DNA from: Linanthus parryae
Taxonomy: Eukaryota > Streptophyta > Magnoliopsida > Ericales > Polemoniaceae
Length of the DNA: 64,000 nucleotides
Assembly: GCA_023055425.1 (NCBI GenBank)
Contig: JALGPY010000010.1
Location: 22,212,363 to 22,276,362 of the forward strand
Reading direction: 5' to 3'
Shown: one piece after another, positions 36,101-49,151 of the stretch
How positions within the stretch are numbered: the first letter of the stretch is position 1
Layout of the letters: every line of letters begins with the position of its first letter
Translations under genes and position numbers: made by a program
Notes under the pieces: generated by a model
Seen by the model: the letters and a program-made list of their open reading frames with translations, nothing else
What the model was told of the DNA's origin: nothing
Databases searched by the model: none

Positions 36101-36681
36101 AATATCTCGATAAACGAATCGGTTACTCATAATAACTCTCAGCTTAGAAACAATAACTTCTGAGAACTCTGATAATCGTGATTTCTACTCGTACTTATAT
36201 TTCTGAAAATGATTCAAGTCTTTACTCTGATGTTTATACTTATACTCTGTTACTGTTTAAACTATGTCAAATGTAAACCCGGTAACCTTTCTTAGCCACT
36301 CTGTTTTACATGCTAAGGTGTTTATTCACTCAGTTTTTACTGATACTCGAAAAACTGCGTCCTTGTTTCTTTTAAATTCCCCGCAGGATTATGATTGGTT
36401 GCTTGGGGTAACGCGCTGGGCTCACGAATTCGTTCTCTCATGCAAACAGTAGAGTTTAGTGATTAACCGGAGAGCTCACTTTTGATGTAAAATATTTTGT
36501 TAGACTTGGTGTCCAGTTTGGAACCAGTCACGAACGTTGTAAACTTTTATCGTAATGAATCAGTAGTTGGATGTTTCCTTTCACTTGTTTTTGGTTACCA
36601 CTCCTTGTACGAAAGGGTAAAATCCCCTGTACGGAGGGCACCAACCGGTTTCCGGCTCCTCTGGAAATCGGGGGTGTTACA
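33169..36681 (+). repeat. 3' LTR of the gag-only Gypsy element
   Basis: 3513 bp, same length as the 5' LTR. All open frames translate identically to those of the partner. Confidence 0.95.
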
Positions 36682-37119
36682 TGAGATACAAGAGAAGGAT
36701 TGATATGCAAGATAAGAAGAAAGAGAATTTTATATGTTCTCCAGCATTCATACTTTATTCTTCAAGGATTTACTCGGTTATTGTTCATTCTCATTTATAA
36801 TTTTTTTTGAAAGGATATGCCTAATAATCTGTTTACAAGCTTGGGTGTTTACTTACTCAGTATTTCATTGCTGAGTTTAGAAAAACTGTTGTCTTTGTTT
36901 CTTTCCCCCGCAGGTCTTAAGAGTTGGATTATGGGGTAAAGGGAAACGACACTCAGCTAGTATTTTTTCGTATTGGAATAAGCCGAACTCTTAGTATCAC
37001 TTCATCTCGTGTAACAGTATATTATGTTGAGATAATTAAGATTCTGTAATATATAAGTTCATATGTATTGTTCTTGATTTCTGGCGCTTCATTTCGCGTA
37101 GAACTCTCCTAGGCTCTCC

Positions 37120-40100
37120 TGTAATACCCCATATTTAAGTAAGGGGTTATTTGGTCATTTCGGAAAAATATGTGAAAATTTAGAGAAATTAGTATTTCAA
37201 ACATATCAATGACTTTTCTCAATTTTAAAGTATAATGGTGTTAATTGACATCTATGATGATATCAATTTTTAATTTGGGGTTATTTTGTAATTTTTGAAA
37301 CTTGGATGATACTATACGAAACTTATTTTGTATACGTGGGAGATACTTGTAAATTTTATAAAAAAATGGATTTTGACATCTATTTACAAAGTGATTTATT
37401 TGAAATTATTTGACAATTTTGTAATTTATGAAAACTAACTTGTATGTGATAGCTAGTAATTAAAAATTCTATTTTCACCATCTTTACTCTTGGATTTTAT
37501 ACTTCAACACCATCCATCAACTCATGTAATTGATACTTTCACCCAAGTACTCTCACCAATATTTTGGTCAATACCAATAAAATAATGTCTCTTCATGACT
37601 ACTCATATACACACACACACACATATCCCTCAATAATTCACTACTACCTACCATCTTGTATGTGAATCTTCTTGTGGAATTCTTCACCACCAACCCCCAC
37701 CATCAACCTCATTTCATCCATCCTCATTTCATTTCACTTTCTTTCTTCAAGAATAGTCAAATACTCTCTCTTCTCTCTCCAAAAACTCCATTCCCGTTTT
37801 TGGAGGAAGACCTTCACAAAACACCATCAAATCTTCATTTTCTAGCCTCTAAAATATGAAAAACTTGATTCCAAGCTAGGTATAACCATGGAGGGAGTTA
37901 TTCTACCATTCTACTCATGGATTGATGGCTAATTTCCCCCATTTCCTCACAATCTTCTTGAATATTGGGGTAACATCTCTTCTAGTCTTCAATTCATTCA
38001 TGCATGTCCATCTTTTGCTTTGGTTGATAAAATTTCATCTTAGTTTTCTTCATTTCCATGCTTGATTCTTCATTTCCATGGTTAGATCATGTGATTGAAC
38101 ACAAAATTTTGACTATTTCATGAAACTCACACTAAAACTCATATACACTTTGTAAATTTCTAGGTAGTTGCACTTGCATGTCAAGAACACTATGATAATT
38201 TGTGTCAAGAGCAAATAAAAAATCTTAATTCATGCTTAAAATGATGTTATTTGGGTGAAAATCAAGTCTTTATAAGTTGCATGTATCATTAGAACCATTC
38301 TTGTTGATTTTTGAAAAAATTGCATGTTCATACAATCTGACCAGTTTGTAAAAAACGTATATTATCTCTAAATTTTGTCTCTGTGGAATTTTTAAATCTT
38401 TCTTATTCTGAAACTAGACTCAAAGAGGGTCATTTTGAAAGAAAATTCAACTCCATAGCCTTTATGGTTAGGGAGATATGCTCATTTTAAGTTGCATATT
38501 TTCTGAAACTCTGTTTTTGGACAAGTTTTGCTATTTTTGTTAAAAATCTCATTTCCAGAAACATATGGCACCCAATCTTTCTTGTGATTAAACTAGACAC
38601 ACAAGGAATTCATTCTAGAGAATATGGGAATTTTTACTATTCTCCAAGTAGTAGTAATTGGTCTTCAAAGTTGAAATTTTCTGCCAAACTTGTCTCTGCA
38701 TAGCAGTGCTTGTTATTTTTTTAACTTGAGTTTTATAATAGCTATGCATGATTTTCTTGGTTTTTCTGAAAGTAGACACATGTAGGTTGATCATAAATTT
38801 ATTTCAAAATTTTAGGAGATGTTTTTATATGGTTAATATGCCTCTACATTCAGAGCTACAATTCTGTCCAGAATTGTAGATTCACATGTTTTACAAAACT
38901 TGAATTTTTGAAATTCTAAGTGTATTTTGATTTATTTTGATAAGTGAACATCAATATATGTGCATTAGTGACATATAGGACTACTTGTCATGTAGGTTCG
39001 CATTTTTATTATGAATGCGTAAATTAGTTGTAACGAGTACGCTATACGTGTAATTGTAGACCTCGACTTCGTAGGAGAGAGCGGTTGTCGTCGGAGTGCT
39101 AGGCTTAGTTTCTTGCTTTTGATTGTGCTTCATCTCAGTGGTAAGTACATATGTACGACCTTTTCATATCAAAATGTGCGTATGTGTTTGATGTTTCAAA
39201 TGAATACTTGATATATGAAAAAGTATGAGAATGCATGTTTTCCACTCGAATGTTGTTAAACTATTTTATTCATCTCCTTTGAGAACTCTCGGAAATTACT
39301 TGTGAAATGTTGATATAATAATTCTGTTTATGTGAAAGAGAAGACATAAAATACCTCTAATAGACTTAGGACGATGTACAGAGTACTGTTATTAATGGGA
39401 GGCGTCAAGCGATCCTCCATTTTCTTATGGCTAAGACCATTGAAGCAATGCTTCTTATTATTGGATAGAACGTCAATGTTCAAAAATCCGCCCCCGATGA
39501 GCCAAAATGTATCAAGATATTGAGGCCAAGGGGTTTATAGAGCTATAGAGTGCTACTTATACTTGTAAGGGTCACTACGGTATAGGGGTGTCGACACTTA
39601 AGGCCTTTTAGCTAATGTTGTGAGCGGGGTTGACGAATGGGCTCCCTTAACGCTCGGGTGAAATAGGGTTTGATAGACCCTAGAAGGAACCCTTAGTGAT
39701 TATTTCGTGATCCCTCTGTTTACATCGATCCTGCTGGTGGCTCTTGACACGCCTCAGCTAAATTAAATTGTTGATTGAAGTCGAATTTAAAAATTGACTA
39801 CTTATTAATGTTGTTTGTGGCTCTTGATATGCCCTAATCGATTGAAATGAATTGAAATGCTTTGAACTTAGTTATTCTCTTAAATGAACTTGTTTACTCT
39901 GGATATTTTACCAACTACTCGTGGTTTCTCAATGTTATTAAATTGAAAGGTTTTTGTTACTCGGTTACTTCAAGTTGATCCAAATTCTCCAATATGATAG
40001 TTTTACTGTTTAAATCTTCTGATTTGTTTCAACTCATGCTTCCGTGCCACTCGTTGCTTTACATGTCGTAGTGTGTACTTACTCAGTTTTTACTGATCAT

Positions 40101-40360
40101 TTCTTCAAAACTGCGTCGGCTTTTGCCATTTTAAAACCGCAGGTCTTCAATCAAAGTGGGGGTTGGGAACGCTGGAACGAGACGAAGAAGTATAGCTTAA
40201 CTTAGATCACTTAGTAGATCACAAATGTTATGTTTTAAATTGTACTTATTATCGAAATTTTGTTATGTACTTTAACCGAAATGTAAACTTATTAGTTAAT
40301 AATCTACTTTTGGTTGTCGATTGTCGCGTTAACCCTGAACCGAGATCCCGGGCCGTTTCA
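37120..40360 (+). repeat. Array LTR 1
   Basis: 3241 bp, TGTAATACCC...CCGTTTCA. It has several private changes relative to LTRs 2-4 (for example GACGAATGG near 39632) and shares the TCTAAAATATG form near 37850 with LTR 2. Confidence 0.93.
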
Positions 40361-41510
40361 GATGGTATCAGAGCATCGGTTCTCCAGTTAAAGTGACTTT
40401 TCGATTTCCATTAGTAGAGAATAAGAAAGATAAAACGTTTTCAAAACTTAAAATTGACTAGGATAACTCAATTGCGAAATAAATAAGGTAATCAAACCGT
40501 CGGGGAGTTTGGGTACTTAAGTATTCTTGAACTCGATTTGTACCTTACGTGTTAAGTGACTGTTAACTGCTTATGTGATCAATGCGAAACGACTTGCTTA
40601 TTTATATGTTTGTTATCCTATGAGCATGTTTGCTTACTATATAGAAATGATTTTTCATTGTCGTGTGATGTGTATGCACGTTACCTTAATTGGTTATGTT
40701 ATTTTATCAACATGAGAGTTTCGCCGTTTTGACTTAGAAGACCTTGAGACCATTCCTTTCATACCTTTGAGTGTGACTTTTAAGATAATACTATGTTTTT
40801 GTTTCATTTTGAGTAAAATCGACTTGGTCGTTTCCAAAATTAGAAAGTTTTGACCCAAAAAAAAGTAATATTTAAAAAAAAAAAATTGTTTTGGAAAAAC
40901 AAATGTTGGGTGTCGAGATACCAAATGCCAAGTGATGTGGACCACTTTGTTTAGCAGTCCGCTGGCGTGACTCTTAGTACGACGGTACTATGAGTTGTAC
41001 CCGCTGTGTAGACTAAGTTGGAACATTTGAAACACATTCGAGTTGTGATGGATAGACACATTGTGTGACGACACATAGTGTTCTTTTCTCCCTCGTATGC
41101 GTGGAACACTTTAGGTGATTGGTGTATCTTATCCTGTAAAGGTAAGACAATATTTTTAACGCGGATGAGCCAAGTAAAATGACATGTTAGTTGCGATCAA
41201 AGTATTTTGTATCTAAAACTTTCGAAACGCTTTGTATACGTGAGAACTTGTATGTTGCTTTAGACCTTTCAGAATTTGGTGTCGACATTTTTACTTGAGC
41301 TAATTGTATTTGAACCCCTACTAAGATACAAGTGAGAAGAGACTCTACCGGCCGAGAGCGCGATTCCCGTTAATTAAAGTGTTGCATGTGTATTAGCATT
41401 GCATACAAGCTTCATGTGCATTATTTGCATTCTCTTGAAGTATGTTCGTAATTTCATTCAAAAAATTTCTTAAGCTTCGGGGACGAAGCTTCATTTTAAG
41501 GGGGATATAA
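40361..41510 (+). other. Array internal region 1 (primer-binding site 40363-40374)
   Basis: 1150 bp. TGGTATCAGAGC begins two bases after the LTR. It ends AAGCTTCGGGGACGAAGCTT (about 41472-41491), then TTTTAAGGGGGATATAA. No coding sequence. It differs more from internal regions 2 and 3 than those do from each other. Confidence 0.9.
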
Positions 41511-44500
41511 TGTAATACCCCGTATTTAAGTAAGGGGTTATTTGGTCATTTCGGAAAAATATTTGAAAATTTAGAGAAATTAGTATTTCAAACATATCAA
41601 TGACTTTTCTCAATTTTAAAGTATAATGGTGTTAATTGACATCTATGGTGATATCAATTTTTAATTTGGGGTTATTTTGTAATTTTTGAAACTTGGATGA
41701 TACTATACGAAACTTATTTTGTATAAGTGGGAGATACTTGTAAATTTTATAAAAAAAAATAGATTTTGACATCTATTTACAAAGTGGTTTATTTGAAATT
41801 ATTTGTCAATTTTGTAATTTATGAAAACTAACTTGTATGTGATAGCTAGTAATTGAAAATTCTATTTTCACCATCTTTACTCTTAAATTTTATACTTCAA
41901 CACCATCCATCAACTCATGTAATTGATACTTTCACCCAAGTACTCTCACCAATATTTTGGTCAATACCAATAAAATAATGTCTCTTCATGACTACTCATA
42001 TACACACACACACACACATATCCCTCAATAATTCACTACTACCTACCATCTTGTATGTGAATCTTCTTGTGGAATTCTTCACCACCAACCCCCACCATCA
42101 ACCTCATTTCATCCATCCTCATTTCATTTCACTTTCTTTCTTCAAGAATAGTCAAATACTCTCTCTTCTCTCTCCAAAAACTCCATTCCCGTTTTTGGAG
42201 GAAGACCTTCACAAAACACCATCAAATCTTCATTTTCTAGCCTCTAAAATATGAAAAACTTGATTCCAAGCTAGGTATAACCATGGAGGGAGTTATTCTA
42301 CCATTCTAATCATGGATTGATGGCTAATTTCCCCCATTTCCTCACAATCTTCTTGAATATTGGGGTAACATCTCTTCTAGTCTTCAATTCATTCATGCAT
42401 GTCCATCTTTTGCTTTGGTTGATGAAATTTCATCTTAGTTTTCTTCATTTCCATGCTTGATTCTTCATTTCCATGGTTAGATCATGTGATTGAACCCAAA
42501 ATTTTGACTATTTCATGAAACTCACACTAAAACTCATATACACTTTGTAAATTTCTAGGTAGTTGCACTTGCATGTCAAGAACACTATGATAATTTGTGT
42601 CAAGAGCATATAAAAAATCTTAATTCATGCTTAAAATGATGTTATTTGGGTGAAAATCAAGTCTTTATAAGTTGCATGTATCATTAGAACCATTCTTGTT
42701 GATTTTTGAAAAAATTGCATGTTCATACAATCTGACCAGTTTGTAAAAAACGTATATTATCTCTAAATTTTGTCTCTGTGGAATTTTTAAATCTTTCTTA
42801 TTCTGAAACAAGACTCAAAGAGGGTCATTTTGAAAGAAAATTCAACTCCATAGCCTTTATGGTTAGGGAGATATGCTCATTTTAAGTTGCATATTTTCTG
42901 AAACTCTGTTTTTGGACAAGTTTTGCTATTTTTGTTAAAAATCTCATTTCCAGAAACATATGGCACCCAATCTTTCTTGTGATTAAACTAGACACACAAG
43001 GAATTCATTCTAGAGAATATGGGAATTTTTACTATTCTCCAAGTAGTAGTAATTGGTCTTCAAAGTTGAAATTTTCTGCCAAACTTGTCTCTGCATAGCA
43101 GTGCTTGTTATTTTTGTAACTTGAGTTTTATAATAGCTATGCATGATTTTCTTGGTTTTTCTGAAAGTAGACACATGTAGGTTGATCATAAATTTATTTC
43201 AAAATTTTAGGAGATGTTTTTATATGGTTAATATGCATCTACATTCAGAGCTACAATTCTGTCCAGAATTGTAGATTCACATGTTTTACAAAACTTGAAT
43301 TTTTGAAATTCTAAGTGTATTTTGATTTATTTTGATAAGTGAACATCAATATATGTGCATTGGTGACATATAGGACTACTTGTCATGTAGGTTCGCATTT
43401 TTATTATGAATGCGTAAATTAGTTGTAACGAGTACGCTATACGTGTAATTGTAGACCTCGACTTCGTAGGAGAGAGCGGTTGTCGTCGGAGTGCTAGGCT
43501 TAGTTTCTTGCTTTTGATTGTGCTTCATCTCAGTGGTAAGTACATATGTACGACCTTTTCATATCAAAATGTGCGTATGTGTTTGATGTTTCAAATGAAT
43601 ACTTGATATATGAAAAAGTATGAGAATGCATGTTTTCCACTCGAATGTTGTTAAACTATTTTATTCATTTCCTTTGAGAACTCTCGGAAATTACTTGTGA
43701 AATGTTGATATTATAATTCTGTTTATGTGAAAGAGAATACATAAAATACCTCTAATAGACTTAGGACGATGTACAGAGTACTGTTATTAATGGGAGGCGT
43801 CAAGCGATCCTCCATTTTCTTATGGCTAAGACCATTGAAGCAATGCTTCTTATTATTGGATAGAACGTCAATGTTCAAAAATCCGCCCCCGATGAGCCAA
43901 AATGTATCAAGATATTGAGGCCAAGGGGTTTATAGAGCTATAGAGTGCTACTTATACTTGTAAGGGTCACTACGGTATAGGGGTGTCGACACTTAAGGCC
44001 TTTTAGCTAATGTTGTGAGCGGGGTTGACAAATGGGCTCCCTTAACGCTCGGGTGAAATAGGGTTTGATAGACCCTAGAAGTAACCCTTAGTGATTATTT
44101 CGTGATCCCTATGTTTACATCGATCCTGCTGGTGGCTCTTGACACGCCTCAGCTAAATTAAATTGTTGATTGAAGTCGAATTTAAAAATTGACTACTTAT
44201 TAATGTTGTTTGTGGCTCTTGATATGCCCTAATCGATTGAAATGAATTGAAATGCTTTGAACTTAGTTATTCTCTTAAATGAACTTGTTTACTCTGGATA
44301 TTTTACCAACTACTCGTGGTTTCTCAATGTTATTAAATTGAAAGGTTTTTGTTACTCGGTTACTTCAAGTTGATCCAAATTCTCCAATATGATAGTTTTA
44401 CTGTTTAAATCTTCTGATTTGTTTCAACTCATGCTTCCGTGCTACTCGTTGCTTTACATGTCGTAGTGTGTACTTACTCAGTTTTTACTGATCATTTCTT

Positions 44501-44755
44501 CAAAACTGCGTCGGCTTTTGCCATTTTAAAACCGCAGGTCGTCAATCAAAGTGGGGGTTGGGAACGCTGGAACGAGACGAAGAAGTATAGCTTAACTTAG
44601 ATCACTTAGTAGATCACAAATGTTATGTTTTAAATTGTACTTATTATCGAAATTTTGTTATGTACTTTAACCGAAATGTAAACTTAATAGTTAATAATCT
44701 ACTTTTGGTTGTCGATTGTCGCGTTAACCCTGAACCGAGATCCCGGGCCGTTTCA
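41511..44755 (+). repeat. Array LTR 2
   Basis: 3245 bp; closest in diagnostic sites to LTR 1 (TCTAAAATATG, GTGTATTTTGATTT). Confidence 0.93.
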
Positions 44756-45905
44756 GATGGTATCAGAGCATCGGTTCTCCGGTTAAAGTGACTTTTCGAT
44801 TTCCATTAGTAGAGAATAAGAAAGATAAAACGTTTTCAAAACTTAAAATTGACTAGGATAACTCAATTGCGAAATAAATAAGGTAATCAAACCGTCGGGG
44901 AGTTTGGGTACTTAAGTATTCTTGAACTCGATTTGTACCTTACGTGTTAAGTGACTGTTAACTGCTTATGTGATCAATGCGAAACGACTTGCTTATTTAT
45001 ATGTTTGTTATCCTATGAGCATGTTTGCTTACTATATAGAAATGATTTTTCATTGTCGTGTGATGTGTATGCACGTTCCCTTAATTGGTTATGTTATTTT
45101 ATCGACATGAGAGTTTCGCCGTTTTGACTTAGAAGACCTTGAGACCATTCCTTTCATACCTTTGAGTGTGACTTTTAAGATAATACTATGTTTTTGTTTC
45201 ATTTTGAGTAAAATCGACTTGGTCGTTTCCAAAATTAGAAAGTTTTGACCCAAAAAAAAGTAATATTTTAAAAAAAAAATAGTTTTGGAAAAAAAAAATG
45301 TTGGGTGTCGAGATACCAAATGCCAAGTGATGTGGACCACTTTGTTTAGCAGTCCGCTGGCGTGACTCTTAGTACGACGGTACTATGAGTTGTACCCGCT
45401 GTGTAGACTAAGTTGGAACATTTGAAACAAATTCGAGTTGTGATGGATAGACACATTGTGTGACGACACATAGTGTTCTTTTCTCCCTCGTATGCGTGGA
45501 ACACTTTAGGTGATTGGTGTATCTTATCCTGTAAAGGTAAGACAATATTTTTAACGCGGATGAGCCAAGTAAAATGACATGTTAGTTGCGATCAAAGTAT
45601 TTTGTATCTAAAACTTTCGAAACGCTTTGTAAACGTGAGAACTTGTATGTTGCTTTAGACCTTTCAGAATTTGGTGTCGACAATTTTACTTGAGCTAATT
45701 GTATTTGAACCCCTACTAAGATACAAGTGAGAAGAGACTCTACCGGCCGAGAGCGCGATTCCCGTTAATTAAAGTGTTACATGTGTATTAGCATTGCATA
45801 CAAGCTTCATGTGCATTATTTGCATTCTCTTGAAGTATGTTCGTAATTTCATTCAAAAAATTTCTTAAGCTTCGGGGACGAAGCTTCATTTTAAGGGGGA
45901 TATAA
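44756..45905 (+). other. Array internal region 2 (primer-binding site 44758-44769)
   Basis: 1150 bp, nearly identical to internal region 3, including the same A-run arrangement near 45270-45300. No coding sequence. Confidence 0.9.
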
Positions 45906-48900
45906 TGTAATACCCCGTATTTAAGTAAGGGGTTATTTGGTCATTTCGGAAAAATATTTGAAAATTTAGAGAAATTAGTATTTCAAACATATCAATGACT
46001 TTTCTCAATTTTAAAGTATAATGGTGTTAATTGACATCTATGATGATATCAATTTTTAATTTGGGGTTATTTTGTAATTTTTGAAACTTGGATGATACTA
46101 TACGAAACATATTTTGTATACGTGGGAGATACTTGTAAATTTTATAAAAAAAAATAGATTTTGACATCTATTTACAAAGTGGTTTATTTGAAATTATTTG
46201 ACAATTTTGTAATTTATGAAAACTAACTTGTATGTGATAGCTAGTAATTGAAAATTCTATTTTCACCATCTTTACTCTTGGATTTTATACTTCAACACCA
46301 TCCATCAACTCATGTAATTGATACTTTCACCCAAGTACTCTCACCAATATTTTGGTCAATACCAATAAAATAATGTCTCTTCATGACTACTCATATACAC
46401 ACACACACACATATCCCTCAATAATTCACTACTACCTACCATCTTGTATGTGAATCTTCTTGTGGAATTCTTCACCACCAACCCCCACCATCAACCTCAT
46501 TTCATCCATCCTCATTTCATTTCACTTTCTTTCTTCAAGAATAGTCAAATACTCTCTCTTCTCTCTCCAAAAACTCCATTCCCGTTTTTGGAGGAAGACC
46601 TTCACAAAACACCATCAAATCTTCATTTTCTAGCCTCTAAACATATGAAAAACTTGATTCCAAGCTAGGTATAACCATGGAGGGAGTTATTCTACCATTC
46701 TACTCATGGATTGATGGCTAATTTCCCCCATTTCCTCACAATCTTCTTGAATATTGGGGTAACATCTTTTCTAGTCTTCAATTCATTCATGCATGTCCAT
46801 CTTTTGCTTTGGTTGATGAAATTTCATCTTAGTTTTCTTCATTTCCATGCTTTATTCTTCATTTCCATGGTTAGATCATGTGATTGAACCCAAAATTTTG
46901 ACTATTTCATGAAACTCACACTAAAACTCATATACACTTTGTAAATTTCTAGGTAGTTGCACTTGCATGTCAAGAACACTATGATAATTTGTGTCAAGAG
47001 CATATAAAAAATCTTAATTCATGCTTAAAATGATGTTATTTGGGTGAAAATCAAGTCTTTATAAGTTGCATGTATCATTAGAACCATTCTTGTTGATTTT
47101 TGAAAAAATTGCATGTTCATACAATCTGACCAGTTTATGAAAAACGTATATTATCTCTAAATTTTGTCTCTGTGGAATTTTTAAATCTTTTATATTCTGA
47201 AACTAGACTCAAAGAGGGTCATTTTGAAAGAAAATTCAACTCCATAGCCTTTATGGTTAGGAAGATATGCTCATTTTAAGTTGCATATTTTCTGAAACTC
47301 TGTTTTTGGACAAGTTTTGCTATTTTTGTTAAAAATCTCATTTCCAGAAACATATGGCACCCAATCTTTCTTGTGATTAAACTAGACACACAAGGAATTC
47401 ATTCTAGAGAATATGGGAATTTTTACTATTCTCCAAGTAGTAGTAATTGGTCTTCAAAGTTGAAATTTTCTGCCAAACTTGTCTCTGCATAGCAGTGCTT
47501 GTTATTTTTGTAACTTGAGTTTTATAATAGCTATGCATGATTTTCTTGGTTTTTCTGAAAGTAGACACATGTAGGTTGATCATAAATTTATTTCAAAATT
47601 TTAGGAGATGTTTTATATGGTTAATATGCCTCTACATTCAGAGCTACAATTCTGTCCAGAATTGTAGATTCACATGTTTTACAAAACTTGAATTTTTGAA
47701 ATTCTAAGTGTATTGTTTGATTTATTTTGATAAGTGAACATCAATATATGTGCATTGGTGACATATAGGACTACTTTTCATGTAGGTTCGCATTTTTATT
47801 ATGAATGCGTAAATTAGTTGTAACGAGTACGCTATACGTGTAATTGTAGACCTCGACTTCGTAGGAGAGAGCGGTTGTCGTCGGAGTGCTAGGCTTAGTT
47901 TCTTGCTTTTGATTGTGCTTCATCTCAGTGGTAAGTACATATGTACGACCTTTTCATATCAAAATGTGCGTATGTGTTTGATGTTTCAAATGAATACTTG
48001 ATATATGAAAAAGTATGAGAATGCATGTTTTCCACTCGAATGTTGTTAAACTATTTTATTCATCTCCTTTGAGAACTCTCGGAAATTACTTGTGAAATGT
48101 TGATATTATAATTCTGTTTATGTGAAAGAGAAGACATAAAATACCTCTAATAGACTTAGGACGATGTACAGAGTACTGTTATTAATGGGAGGCGTCAAGC
48201 GATCCTCCATTTTCTTATGGCTAAGACCATTGAAGCAATGCTTCTTATTATTGGATAGAACGTCAATGTTCAAAAATCCGCCCCCGATGAGCCAAAAATG
48301 TATCAAGATATTGAGGCCAAGGGGTTTATAGAGCTATAGAGTGCTACTTATACTTGTAAGGGTCACTACGGTATAGGGGTGTCGACACTTAAGGCCTTTT
48401 AGCTAATGTTGTGAGCGGGGTTGACAAATGGGCTCCCTTAACGCTCGGGTGAAATAGGGTTTGATAGACCCTAGAAGGAACCCTTAGTGATTATTTCGTG
48501 ATCCCTCTGTTTACATCGATCCTGCTGGTGGCTCTTGACACGCCTCAGCTAAATTAAATTGTTGATTGAAGTCGAATTTAAAAATTGACTACTTATTAAT
48601 GTTGTTTGTGGCTCTTGATATGCCCTAATCGATTGAAATGAATTGAAATGCTTTGAACTTAGTTATTCTCTTAAATGAACTTGTTTACTCTGGATATTTT
48701 ACCAACTACTCGTGGTTTCTCAATGTTATTAAATTGAAAGGTTTTTGTTACTCGGTTACTTCAAGTTGATCCAAATTCTCCAATATGATAGTTTTACTGT
48801 TTAAATCTTCTGATTTGTTTCAACTCATGCTTCCGTGCCACTCGTTGCTTTACATGTCGTAGTGTGTACTTACTCAGTTTTTACTGATCATTTCTTCAAA

Positions 48901-49151
48901 ACTGCGTCGGCTTTTGCCATTTTAAAACCGCAGGTCGTCAATCAAAGTGGGGATTGGGAACGCTGGAACGAGACGAAGAAGTATATCTTAACTTAGATCA
49001 CTTAGTAGATCACAAATGTTATGTTTTAAATTGTACTTATTATCGAAATTTTGTTATGTACTTTAACCGAAATGTAAACTTAATAGTTAATAATCTACTT
49101 TTGGTTGTCGATTGTCGCGTTAACCCTGAACCGAGATCCCGGGCCGTTTCA
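45906..49151 (+). repeat. Array LTR 3
   Basis: 3246 bp; shares with LTR 4 the TCTAAACATATG form (about 46636), GTATTGTTTGATT (about 47711) and CCAAAAATGTATC (about 48292). Confidence 0.93.

Larger units (their letters stand above)
27536..36681 (+). mobile_element. Gag-only Gypsy-type LTR retrotransposon, very young
   Basis: 9146 bp with 3513 bp LTRs (27536-31048 and 33169-36681), a 2120 bp internal region, a tRNA-iMet primer-binding site at 31051, one intact gag ORF and no pol. A perfect target duplication TGAGA lies at 27531-27535 and 36682-36686. Every open frame in the two LTRs gives an identical translation at a constant offset of 5633, so they have little or no divergence. Gag features suggest the Tekay/Del chromovirus lineage. 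Confidence 0.95.
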
